13,722 nucleotides of DNA from Roseovarius sp. (GTDB lineage: Bacteria > Pseudomonadota > Alphaproteobacteria > Rhodobacterales > Rhodobacteraceae): assembly GCA_021767845.1 (NCBI GenBank), contig JAASSQ010000055.1, forward strand, positions 1 through 13,722. The letters are read 5' to 3'. Below, piece after piece: positions 7,801 to 13,680 of this stretch. The position numbers and the translations under genes are program-made. A model generated the notes under the pieces. That model was given only the letters and a program-made list of their open reading frames with translations. It was not told the origin of the DNA and ran no database searches. Within the stretch, counting starts at the first letter, position 1, and each line of letters starts with the position of its first letter.

Positions 7801-8540
7801 GCATTGTACCAGTCGGCCGATTCCGGCACGTCGGTCTGTTCGCCCCATGTCATCGGCGAGGCCGGCGGCAAGTCGCAATACCAGTCGTAGAAGGACATGC
7901 AGGTGCCCCCCAGCAGGCTGAGATAGCGCGAGCCGGCGGCATAACTGACCATCGACATCGCGGGGATCGGCGAGAAGCCGAACACCCGGTCGGGGCCATA
8001 GGTCCTGGCGGTGTAGGCGTTCGCAGCCGCCGTGATCTCGGTCGCCTCGTCCCAGGAGGCCCGGACGAACCCGCCCTTGCCTCGGCTTTCCACATAGGTC
8101 GCGCGCAGGATCGGATCGTTCTGCAGCTTGGTCCAGGCGTCGATCGGGCTCATGGTGCGACGCATGTCGCGCCAGATCTTCATCAGCTTGCCCCGCACCA
8201 GCGGGTTCTTCACCCGATTGGCGCTATAGAGATACCAGCTGTAGCTGGCGCCGCGGGCGCAGCCGCGCGGTTCGTGGTTGGGCAGATCGGCTCGGGTCCG
8301 GGGATAATCGGTCTGCTGGGTTTCCCAGGTGACGATCCCGGACTTGACGTAGATTTTCCAGCTGCACGACCCGGTGCAGTTCACCCCGTGGGTCGAGCGG
8401 ACGACCTTGTCGTGCCGCCAGCGGTTTCTGTAGGTGTCCTCCCAATCACGGCTTTCGCGCGTGACCTGGCCGTGACCGTTGGCGAACGTCTCCAGTTCCT
8501 TGGACTGGAGGAAGTTCATTCTATCGAGCAGATGGCTCAT
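4815..8540 (-). CDS. narG: NarG, respiratory nitrate reductase alpha subunit (Mo-bisMGD)
   Basis: NarG is the catalytic subunit, reducing nitrate to nitrite at Mo-bisMGD in the cytoplasm. The product is 1241 residues (E. coli 1247) and closely matches E. coli NarG along its length. Seen directly: the FS0 cluster ligands H51, C55, C59 and C94 (THGVNCTGSCSW and PRGCARG), and D223 in YCDLPPASP, equivalent to the E. coli aspartate that ligates Mo (D222). The N-terminus (MSHLLDRMNFLQSKELETFA) is the remnant twin-arginine-like region of cytoplasmic Nar, with no functional RR motif or signal peptide, which separates it from periplasmic Nar types. The ATG at 8540 has GGAG 6 nt upstream and sits 11 bp past the narK2 stop. 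The open frame continues upstream into narK2 without meaning. Confidence 0.98.
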   Translation of the reverse strand: MSHLLDRMNFLQSKELETFANGHGQVTRESRDWEDTYRNRWRHDKVVRSTHGVNCTGSCSWKIYVKSGIVTWETQQTDYPRTRADLPNHEPRGCARGASYSWYLYSANRVKNPLVRGKLMKIWRDMRRTMSPIDAWTKLQNDPILRATYVESRGKGGFVRASWDEATEITAAANAYTARTYGPDRVFGFSPIPAMSMVSYAAGSRYLSLLGGTCMSFYDWYCDLPPASPMTWGEQTDVPESADWYNAGFLLIWGSNVPQTRTPDAHFYTEARYRGTKSAVICPDYSEASKFGDIWLAPQQGTDAALAMAMGHVILREFHLDRQAEYFEDYCRKYSDMPMLVKLEEKDGQLVPGRLLRADDFSDKLGEDNNPEWKTVGFDAKSGSFVAPNGSIGYRWGEDGEWNLEERANGAETDLKMSLILDEDHDDVVGVDFPYFGGVATENFVKCDHPEVLTRNIPVKSVKLAEGEAKVATVFDLFCANYGLDRGLGGDWVASDYDADLPYTPKWAEKITGVPADKIATVAREFALNAEKTRGKSMVILGAGLNHWYHMDMNYRGIINMLVMCGCVGQSGGGWSHYVGQEKLRPQTGWLPLAFGLDWGRPPRHMNSTSAWYAHTDQWRYETLTADEILSPTAPEGDWNVSMIDYNIRAERMGWLPSAPQLKQNPLEVAKAAKAAGQEPRDYIADKLKSGELEMSCEDPDAPENWPRNLFVWRSNLLGSSGKGHEYFLKHLLGTDNGVMGKDLGEEGGQKPVEAKWHDTAPEGKLDLLVTIDFRMSTTAVYSDIVLPTASWYEKNDLNTSDMHPFIHPLQAAVDPAYESKSDWEIFKSIARKFQEIVPGYLGQETDVVALPILHDTPAEIAQDQVRDWKKGECDLIPGKTAPNYVPVERDYAAIYDRFTALGPLMDKVGNGGKGIAWDTKTEVAHLRDLNGVHADGANKGLAKIETDIDATEVILMLAPETNGEVAVKAWEQLGKATGRKHEHLAEGQEHVKIRFHDIAAQPRKIISSPTWSGIESEEVCYNAGYTNVHELIPWRTLTGRQQLYQDHLWMRAFGESFVGYRPPVDLKTITKGVQDEGDSLVLNFITPHQKWGIHSTYSDNLLMLTLNRGGPVVWLSEVDARKAGIEDNDWIEAYNVNGALTARAVVSQRMREGTVFMYHAQEKIVNTPGSEKTGKRGGIHNSVTRAVLKPTHMIGGYAQQSYGFNYYGTVGANRDEFVVVRKMKKVDWLDREATAKEAAE

Positions 8541-8551
8541 GGATATCTCCT

Positions 8552-9976
8552 TTAATTGGCGGTCTGGCCGGCCGGTGCGCGACCGTGCTCGATGTCGTGA
8601 AGAAGGCCACCCTTGCGCGTGTAGACCGCGAAGGTGATCAGCGCGCAGATGACGTAGAAGATCAGGAAGGCCCAAAGCGCGGCAGCTGGCCCGCCAGTGA
8701 CGGCAATCGACGTGCCGTAGCTTTTGGGAATGAAGAACGCCCCATAGGCGGCGATGGCCGAGGTGAACGCAATGATGGACGACGCTTCGCGCTCGGATTG
8801 CTTGCGCGCGGCATCGGCATCCTGGCCGGGATTCAGGCGGGCGACCTCGCGCCGCATGATCACCGGGATCATCTGGAAGGTCGATGCATTGCCCACGCCG
8901 GTCAGGAAGAACAGCGCCATGAAGCAGGCGAAGAAGCCCCAGAAGTTGCCCGCGCTGTCGCCAAGGGGCAGGAATTGCAGCACGCCGTAGACGGCCACGA
9001 TCATCCCCACGAAGGTCCAGAAGGTCACGCGCCCGCCGCCCCATTTGTCGGAAATCCATCCCGTGGCCGCACGGCTCAGGGCGCCGACAAGCGGGCCGAG
9101 AAAGGCCAGGTGCAGCATGTCGAGCTCGGGAAACTGGGTTTTCATCAGCAGCGGAAAGCCTGCGGCATAACCGATGAAGCTGCCGAAGGTGCCGGTATAG
9201 AGGATGCACATGATCCAGTTCTGACGCCGCTTCAGGATCTGAAGCTGATCGGACAGAGAGGCCTTGGCATCGGCGATGTCATCCATGCCGAACCACGCCG
9301 CCACGGTCGCGATCAGAAGGAACGGCACCCACACGAAGCCGGCGTTCTGCAGCCAGATGCGCCCGCCGTCCGACAATTCCTGCGGTTCGCCCCCCAAGGC
9401 GCCGAACACGCCCGTGGTGATGACCACCGGAACCAGGAACTGCATGACCGACACGCCCAGGTTGCCCAAACCGGCATTCAGGGCCAGCGCGTTGCCCTTC
9501 TGGGCGCGCGGATAGAAATAGGCGATATTGGCCATGGACGAGGCGAAGTTGCCGCCACCGAAGCCGCACAGCAGCGCCAGGATCAGGAACAGCGAATAGG
9601 GCGTGTCGGGGTTCTGCACCGCGAAGCCGATGCCGATCGCCGGCAGCAGAAGCGATGCCGTGGACAGCGTGGTCCAGAGCCGCCCGCCGAAGATCGGGAT
9701 CATGAAGCTGTAGAAGATGCGAAGCGTCGCGCCGCTCAGCCCTGGCAGGGCCGCCAGCCAGAACAGCTGATCGGTGCTGAAGGCAAAGCCGATGGCCGGA
9801 AGCTTGGCGACGACGACCGACCAGACCATCCAGACCGAGAAGGCCAGCAGAAGCGCCGGGATCGAGATCCAGAGGTTGCGGCGGGCGATCCGGGCGCCAT
9901 CCTGTTTCCAGAACTGGCTGTCTTCGGGCCGCCAGTCGGTCAGCAGGTGACCGGAGTTTTGGGTTGCGGAGGCCAT
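8552..9976 (-). CDS. narK2: NarK2-type nitrate/nitrite transporter (NarK family MFS)
   Basis: This 12-helix major facilitator protein of 474 residues resembles E. coli NarK (463), a nitrate/nitrite exchanger that exports toxic nitrite in return for nitrate. The two substrate-binding arginines are present: R86 in TLRIFYSFMIPIFGGR and R302 in LSRAATGWISDK (R89 and R305 in E. coli). Glycine-rich nitrate signatures lie at about 138-151 (GFGGGNFASSMANI) and 398-421. I chose the ATG at 9976 (MASATQNSGH) because AAAGGA (revcomp 9987-9992) precedes it by 10 nt and E. coli-type NarKs begin close to this point; the open frame extends 20 codons upstream to 10036 through the intergenic hairpin. The stop at 8552 abuts the narG ribosome binding site. 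Confidence 0.93.
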   Translation of the reverse strand: MASATQNSGHLLTDWRPEDSQFWKQDGARIARRNLWISIPALLLAFSVWMVWSVVVAKLPAIGFAFSTDQLFWLAALPGLSGATLRIFYSFMIPIFGGRLWTTLSTASLLLPAIGIGFAVQNPDTPYSLFLILALLCGFGGGNFASSMANIAYFYPRAQKGNALALNAGLGNLGVSVMQFLVPVVITTGVFGALGGEPQELSDGGRIWLQNAGFVWVPFLLIATVAAWFGMDDIADAKASLSDQLQILKRRQNWIMCILYTGTFGSFIGYAAGFPLLMKTQFPELDMLHLAFLGPLVGALSRAATGWISDKWGGGRVTFWTFVGMIVAVYGVLQFLPLGDSAGNFWGFFACFMALFFLTGVGNASTFQMIPVIMRREVARLNPGQDADAARKQSEREASSIIAFTSAIAAYGAFFIPKSYGTSIAVTGGPAAALWAFLIFYVICALITFAVYTRKGGLLHDIEHGRAPAGQTAN

Positions 9977-10010
9977 TTGGCTTGTATCCTTTGTTTTGGG
10001 ATGTTCGGTG

Positions 10011-10037
10011 GGTGCGGCCTTTGACAGCGGCCGCACC
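10011..10037. repeat. Inverted repeat (stem-loop) between narK1 and narK2
   Basis: GGTGCGGCC at 10011-10019 and GGCCGCACC at 10029-10037 form a perfect 9-bp GC-rich stem with a 9-nt loop, in the 72-bp gap between the narK1 stop and narK2. On the minus-strand transcript no U-tract follows, so it is not a typical intrinsic terminator. It could protect the 3' end of narK1 message, pause RNA polymerase, or mark a processing site that sets different levels of narK1 and narK2-narGHJI. Function is inferred. Confidence 0.6.
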
Positions 10038-10048
10038 TTTCATTTCGA

Positions 10049-11416
10049 TTATTCGGCAGGGGTTCTTTGCATGGTGCCGCGCGTCTCGGCCCGTTCGGGC
10101 ACCGGGCGCTCCAGTGGCGCATCCGGCACGTCGGAGAGGTATTTCTCGTCCTTCAGGGCGGGGTGGCGGCGGCGTTCCATGCGGCGGATGGCGACATGCA
10201 TCCACACCGTCATGATCGCGACCAGCACGAACAGCAGCATGAACGGCGCGGTCCAGACACCGGTCAGGTCCAGCAGCATCCCGAACGCGATCGGCAGGAA
10301 GAATCCGCCAAGCCCGCCGATCATGCCGACCAGCCCGCCCACCGACCCGACGTGATGCGGATAATAGACCGGGATGTGCTTGTAGACGGCCGCCTTGCCC
10401 AGGCTCATCACGAAGCCCAGGATCACGGTCAACGCCACGAACACCCCGACGCTCAGGCCAAAGTCGAACTCGATCGGGCCGGTGATGCCCTGCACGATGT
10501 AGCCGGTCTGCGGGTAGCTCATGACGAACAGCACCACGAGCGACACGATGAAGGTGAGATACATCACGAACCGCGCGCCCCACTTGTCCGACATCCAGCC
10601 GCCAAGTGCGCGAAAGACCGAACCCGGCAGGCTGTAAAGCCCGGCGAATACGCCCGCCGTGGTCAGTTCCAGTCCGTAGGCGCCCACGTAGTAGCGAGGC
10701 AGGAAGCTGGCGAGCGCAACGAAGGCGCCGAAGACGAAGAAATAATAGGTGGCAAAGCGCCAGACCTGCATATTCTTCAGCGGCTCGAGTTGCTGGCCGG
10801 TCGAAACCGGGCCTTCGCCGCTTCGCTTGCGGGCCTCGTGCACCGGGTCCGTCTTGGCAAGCACGTAGAACAAAACCGCCGTGATCGCGAGCACGATAGC
10901 GTAGATCCGCGCCGTGCCTTCCCAGCCCAGTGCCACCACCAGGAAGGGTGCCGCAAAGTTGGTCACGGCAGCGCCAACATTGCCCGCGCCGAAGATGCCA
11001 AGGGCTGTGCCTTGGCGCTCTTTCTCGAACCAGCGCGAGGTATAGGCGACGCCGACGATGAACGACCCGCCTGCAAGACCAAGCCCAAGCGCCGCCAGCA
11101 GGAACACCGGGTAGCTTTGCACCGATGTCAGCAGCCAGACGGCCACGGCCGTGATCAGCATCTGCAGCGGGAACATCACCCGGCCGCCGAATTGCTCGGT
11201 CCAGACACCAAGGAAAATCCGGCTGATCGAACCGGTCAGGACGGGTGTGGCCACCAGAAGGCCGAATTGAGTGTCGCTGAGGCCGAGCTCGCCTTTGATC
11301 TTCACGCCGATGATCGAGAAAATCGTCCATACGGCAAAACAGACGGTAAAGGCGAAGGTGCTCAGCCCGAGCGCACGGTATTGATCCGTGCGGGTCACGC
11401 CTTCGAGCGTATTCAT
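10049..11416 (-). CDS. narK1: NarK1-type nitrate transporter (NarK/NrtP family MFS)
   Basis: This 455-residue, 12-helix major facilitator protein is of the NarK1 branch, thought to import nitrate with protons. Substrate-site arginines are R66 (SISRIFLG) and R269 (VFRALGGWMSDKWG). Nitrate signatures lie at about 115-149 (AGGSFIVGVA onward) and 359-374 (VGGLVGMIGGLGGFFL). The cytoplasmic C-terminal tail after about 410 is charged and proline-rich. The ATG at 11416 (MNTLEGVTRT) has AGGAGG (revcomp 11425-11430) 8 nt upstream. In-frame starts at 11446 and 11623 lack a good ribosome binding site, and the latter runs through the promoter. It is the first gene of the nar operon, directly behind the FNR box. 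In Paracoccus the two NarK halves are fused in one polypeptide; here they are separate genes. Confidence 0.94.
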   Translation of the reverse strand: MNTLEGVTRTDQYRALGLSTFAFTVCFAVWTIFSIIGVKIKGELGLSDTQFGLLVATPVLTGSISRIFLGVWTEQFGGRVMFPLQMLITAVAVWLLTSVQSYPVFLLAALGLGLAGGSFIVGVAYTSRWFEKERQGTALGIFGAGNVGAAVTNFAAPFLVVALGWEGTARIYAIVLAITAVLFYVLAKTDPVHEARKRSGEGPVSTGQQLEPLKNMQVWRFATYYFFVFGAFVALASFLPRYYVGAYGLELTTAGVFAGLYSLPGSVFRALGGWMSDKWGARFVMYLTFIVSLVVLFVMSYPQTGYIVQGITGPIEFDFGLSVGVFVALTVILGFVMSLGKAAVYKHIPVYYPHHVGSVGGLVGMIGGLGGFFLPIAFGMLLDLTGVWTAPFMLLFVLVAIMTVWMHVAIRRMERRRHPALKDEKYLSDVPDAPLERPVPERAETRGTMQRTPAE

Positions 11417-11424
11417 GGGGTGTC

Positions 11425-11430
11425 CCTCCT
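11425..11430 (-). promoter_or_regulatory. narK1 ribosome binding site
   Basis: AGGAGG on the minus strand lies 8 nt before the ATG at 11416. It decides this start against the in-frame alternatives at 11446 and 11623. Confidence 0.8.
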
Positions 11431-11494
11431 TGCTTGCGACGCTCATGCACGCCGCCTTTCGGAGACCACCAATGGGCTTTTCAGTGGTTTTCGC

Positions 11495-11508
11495 TTGATT
11501 CAGATCAA
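11495..11508. promoter_or_regulatory. FNR box (TTGAT-N4-ATCAA) upstream of narK1
   Basis: TTGATTCAGATCAA matches the FNR/CRP-family consensus TTGAT-N4-ATCAA at every fixed position. Its centre is 85 nt upstream of the narK1 ATG. If it acts from the common -41.5 position, transcription of narK1 would start near 11460 with a leader of about 45 nt. No strong -10 is visible there, as is usual for activator-dependent promoters. Likely ligands are an oxygen-sensing FnrL and the adjacent NarR. It is 158 bp from the narR start, so control of narK1-narGHJI is the more probable role. Confidence 0.85.
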
Positions 11509-11609
11509 GAAAAGCGCCACCCGTGGGCAAAATAAATGGGGCCCGGACATCTCTGCCGTCGCGTCGGGAAAACTGCCAGCAACGCCAGCGACAGACATCA
11601 ACCGGCCAA

Positions 11610-11639
11610 TTGACAATTATCAAGCGCCTTGGCTACGCT
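11610..11639 (+). promoter_or_regulatory. Predicted narR promoter with FNR-like site overlapping the -35
   Basis: TTGACA at 11610-11615 is a perfect -35 hexamer, and TACGCT at 11634-11639 is a moderate -10 (first, second and last bases match TATAAT) at 18-bp spacing. A start near 11646 would give a leader of about 20 nt carrying the AGGAGG of narR. The same bases 11610-11623 read TTGAC-AATT-ATCAA, an FNR-like box with one deviation (C for T). A protein bound here would cover the -35, so repression of narR is predicted. An activating class II arrangement would place the start at about 11658, inside the ribosome binding site, which argues against activation. Confidence 0.55.
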
Positions 11640-11656
11640 TTCACGCCACAGAGTTC

Positions 11657-11662
11657 AGGAGG
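11657..11662 (+). promoter_or_regulatory. narR ribosome binding site
   Basis: AGGAGG lies 4 nt before the GTG at 11667. The spacing is short but the match is strong, and no in-frame ATG or GTG nearby has a better site. It selects the GTG start over the ATG at 11523, which lies upstream of the predicted promoter. Confidence 0.65.
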
Positions 11663-11666
11663 CTCC

Positions 11667-12365
11667 GTGCGACCAGAGGATATTCCGGCGATTCGCGGCC
11701 TCGACCTTTTCCACGATATGGACGAGGGCAATTTCGAGGATTTGATCCGCGCGGCTTATGTGCAGACATTTCCGCCGCAGGTTGACCTGATCACCGAGGG
11801 CGACCACGCCGATTTTCTGCATATCGTCTTCTCGGGCAGCGTGGAACTCTATGCGCGGTGGAACGGCCGTGAAACCTCCATGGCCACTGTTCGCCCGATC
11901 TCGACCTTCATACTGGCCGCGACGATCAAGGACGCCCCTTACCTGATGTCGGCGCGCACATCCGAGAAATCCCGGATCATCATGCTGCCTTCGCTCGATG
12001 TCAGAACGGTATTCGAAAAGGACAACGCCTTCGCACGCGCCGTGGTGACGGAACTGGCGCAGTGCTACCGCTCGGTCGTCAAGAAAACCAAGGATATCAA
12101 GCTGCGAAGCTCGGTCGAGCGCGTGGCCAACTACCTGCTGCGCTGCCACCATCAAACCGGCGGCGCGCTAGAATTCGAATTGCAGATCGAGAAACGGCGA
12201 CTTGCCTCGCTGCTTGGCATGACACCGGAAAACCTGTCCCGCGCGATCAAGGCCCTTCGCGCCTATGGCGTGAAAGTGGACGGAACCAGCGTCAGGATCT
12301 CCGACCTTGCCGACCTGGAAAAATTCGCAAAGCCGAGCCCGCTGATCGACGACAGTTCCGCCTGA
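11667..12365 (+). CDS. narR: CRP/FNR-family transcriptional regulator, NarR-like (nitrate/nitrite-responsive activator of nar)
   Basis: This is a 232-residue regulator with an N-terminal cyclic-nucleotide-type sensor fold (about 10-110), a dimerisation helix (about 112-143) and a C-terminal winged helix-turn-helix (about 146-215). The recognition helix holds E188-N-L-S191-R192, the FNR-type ExxSR pattern that reads TTGAT half-sites. The N-terminus has no cysteines; only C133 and C160 exist, so it cannot carry an FNR [4Fe-4S] cluster. Paracoccus NarR, described as a cluster-less FNR-family protein needed for nar expression in response to nitrate or nitrite, sits divergent from narK-narGHJI in the same way. 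I assign NarR mainly from this position and the missing cysteines; an NnrR/DNR-type NO sensor is the alternative. The GTG start is chosen from the AGGAGG just upstream. Confidence 0.82.
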   Translation: MRPEDIPAIRGLDLFHDMDEGNFEDLIRAAYVQTFPPQVDLITEGDHADFLHIVFSGSVELYARWNGRETSMATVRPISTFILAATIKDAPYLMSARTSEKSRIIMLPSLDVRTVFEKDNAFARAVVTELAQCYRSVVKKTKDIKLRSSVERVANYLLRCHHQTGGALEFELQIEKRRLASLLGMTPENLSRAIKALRAYGVKVDGTSVRISDLADLEKFAKPSPLIDDSSA

Positions 12366-12571
12366 CGCCGCGGGGCAGCACCCGTAAAACATCCCGACAC
12401 CGCGGTTTTCGAAAAGGCCGGGCGGGCGGGGCCAAGCCCGCGACTCCCGTCGCGACACGGCCCGCAGGGTGTTGCGCACCGGCAGACCCGACCGAACGCT
12501 GAACCAAGGCTTCGTTAAGTTCGGTACATTAGCCCTTTCGCTGCCAATTTCGCCAGCGATGGAGCACCGTG
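12366..12571. other. Hairpin-rich intergenic region between narR and the phage-type gene
   Basis: No gene is supported in these 206 bp. Visible structures are a CCGCGG pair followed by TTTT (12368-12409), GCGGGC/GCCCGC with an 8-nt loop (12422-12441), CGCGAC-TCCC-GTCGCG (12439-12454, which shares bases with the previous stem and so competes with it) and GGTG/CACC (12468-12480). A -10-like TACATT lies at 12525-12530 without a convincing -35. The region probably holds the narR transcript end and a promoter for the next gene. Confidence 0.5.
12368..12409 (+). terminator. Possible intrinsic terminator after narR
   Basis: CCGCGG at 12368-12373 can pair with CCGCGG at 12400-12405, and TTTT follows directly at 12406-12409. 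The loop is 26 nt and the T-run short, so this is a weak candidate. It begins 2 nt after the narR stop. Confidence 0.35.
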
Positions 12572-13669
12572 ATGCCGGACATCTCGACACGTCTCGAACT
12601 GCCCTACATTCAGCAATCCCAGGCCCAGAAGCACGTGACGCATAACGAGGCGCTGCGCAGGCTTGACGCCCTTGTGCAGACCGGCGTGGCCCGGTTTGAT
12701 GCCGCCTCGGCGCCATCCGATGCAGCCGACGGGGTGATCTACGGCATCGGCGCATCGCCCTCCGGTGAATGGGCCGGTCAGGCCGGTCATCTGGCGATGC
12801 GCGATGATGGGTCGTGGATCTTCCTCGATCCGCAGCCCGGCTGGCATGCCTGGGATCTCGAAAACGGCCGGTTCATGGTGTTCGAGTCCGGCGCATGGCG
12901 CCCGGCCATGTCCGACCTGTCGCATGTCGAAGGCTTGGGGATCGGCACGGGCTGGGATGGGCTGAATCGCCTGTCGGTGCAGTCCGAAGCCAGCCTGTTC
13001 AGCCATGATGGCGGCGATCACAGGTTGAAGATCAACAAGGCCGGCAGCGGCGATTCCGCATCGCTGGTCTTCCAGTCGAACTGGACCGGGCATGCCGAAA
13101 TCGGGCTGGCTGGCAACGATGCATTCGCCATCAAGGTCAGTCCCGACGGGTCATCCTGGACAGAGGCGCTGCGCTTTGACGGATCGGGCGATGCGGTGTC
13201 GGGATCGGCAGTCCAGCAAAACCCGACCGACACCTCCACAGGGCGCTTGATGCGGGCCGATTGGGGCTACGGCCCCGGCAACATCCTCGGCACCGTCAGC
13301 CAGTCCGGCGGCACCCCGACCGGCGCGGTGATCGAGCGCGGCAGCAACGCGAACGGCGACTACGTGCGGTTCGCGGACGGCATGCAGATTTGTTGGGGCA
13401 CCCTTGATCTCGGCTACAATTATGGGTCGCGGATGCGCGGCACATGGACCTATCCCGCCTCCTTTGCCTCGGTGCCGACCGTTCCGGCACCGGGCATGAC
13501 GAGTGCCTATTCCGGCACACCAGGTCCAAACGAGATTGGCCTTTTGCAGTCAATTGCCCAAGCATCAGACACCATCGTCGATCTTTATCGTTCGGCAGGG
13601 GGCACAACGAATTTCGATCCTGCCGACACCTACACGGTGCGCGCAATGGCCGTGGGCCGCTGGTTCTGA
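12572..13669 (+). CDS. DUF2793-domain phage tail-fibre/spike-like protein
   Basis: The function is not established; the family is seen in phages, prophages and gene-transfer-agent-like loci of Rhodobacterales. The 365-residue protein opens with the DUF2793 hallmark LELPYIQQSQAQKHVTHNEA (8-27) and continues to about residue 110 with repeated aromatic-glycine patches (GEWAGQAGHLAMRD, GSWIFLDPQPGWHAWD). The middle (about 150-230) is rich in G, S, N and D. The C-terminal part holds NGDYVRFADGMQICWG (261-276), WTYPASFASVPTV (292-304) and a final AVGRWF, a pattern typical of phage tail-fibre tips. No signal peptide or membrane helix is visible. The ATG at 12572 has GGAG 7 nt upstream (12561-12564); the GTG at 12569 is too close. 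The next gene follows 11 bp downstream, so it is the first of a plus-strand pair. A role in particle-to-host binding is inference. Confidence 0.85.
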   Translation: MPDISTRLELPYIQQSQAQKHVTHNEALRRLDALVQTGVARFDAASAPSDAADGVIYGIGASPSGEWAGQAGHLAMRDDGSWIFLDPQPGWHAWDLENGRFMVFESGAWRPAMSDLSHVEGLGIGTGWDGLNRLSVQSEASLFSHDGGDHRLKINKAGSGDSASLVFQSNWTGHAEIGLAGNDAFAIKVSPDGSSWTEALRFDGSGDAVSGSAVQQNPTDTSTGRLMRADWGYGPGNILGTVSQSGGTPTGAVIERGSNANGDYVRFADGMQICWGTLDLGYNYGSRMRGTWTYPASFASVPTVPAPGMTSAYSGTPGPNEIGLLQSIAQASDTIVDLYRSAGGTTNFDPADTYTVRAMAVGRWF

Positions 13670-13680
13670 AGGAGGATGAC

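Noticed and set aside
4803..8555. A 1250-codon plus-strand open frame lying antisense to narG
   Set aside because: narG is unambiguous on the other strand with all family motifs. The antisense frame is a by-product of GC-rich codon use, has no recognisable domain and no convincing ribosome binding site.
8541..9209. Upstream extension of the narG frame by 223 codons
   Set aside because: It lies wholly inside narK2 in another frame, while the ATG at 8540 has a good ribosome binding site and matches the NarG N-terminus.
10049..10142. Frameshift or decay at the narK1 C-terminus
   Set aside because: The tail is charged and proline-rich but remains in frame, and ends at TAA before the intergenic hairpin; all twelve helices are present.
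9279..11450. A 723-codon minus-strand frame overlapping narK1 and narK2, possibly a fused NarK
   Set aside because: It is out of frame with both transporters and its translation is not a membrane protein; narK1 and narK2 are separate genes in other frames.
11523..11666. ATG at 11523 as the narR start
   Set aside because: It would place the promoter-like elements and the FNR-like box inside the coding region and add 48 residues unlike the family. The GTG at 11667 with AGGAGG upstream is better.
12422..12454. tRNA or other structural RNA in the narR-DUF2793 gap
   Set aside because: No cloverleaf, no T-loop consensus GTTCGA and no CCA end; only short stems with competing pairing.
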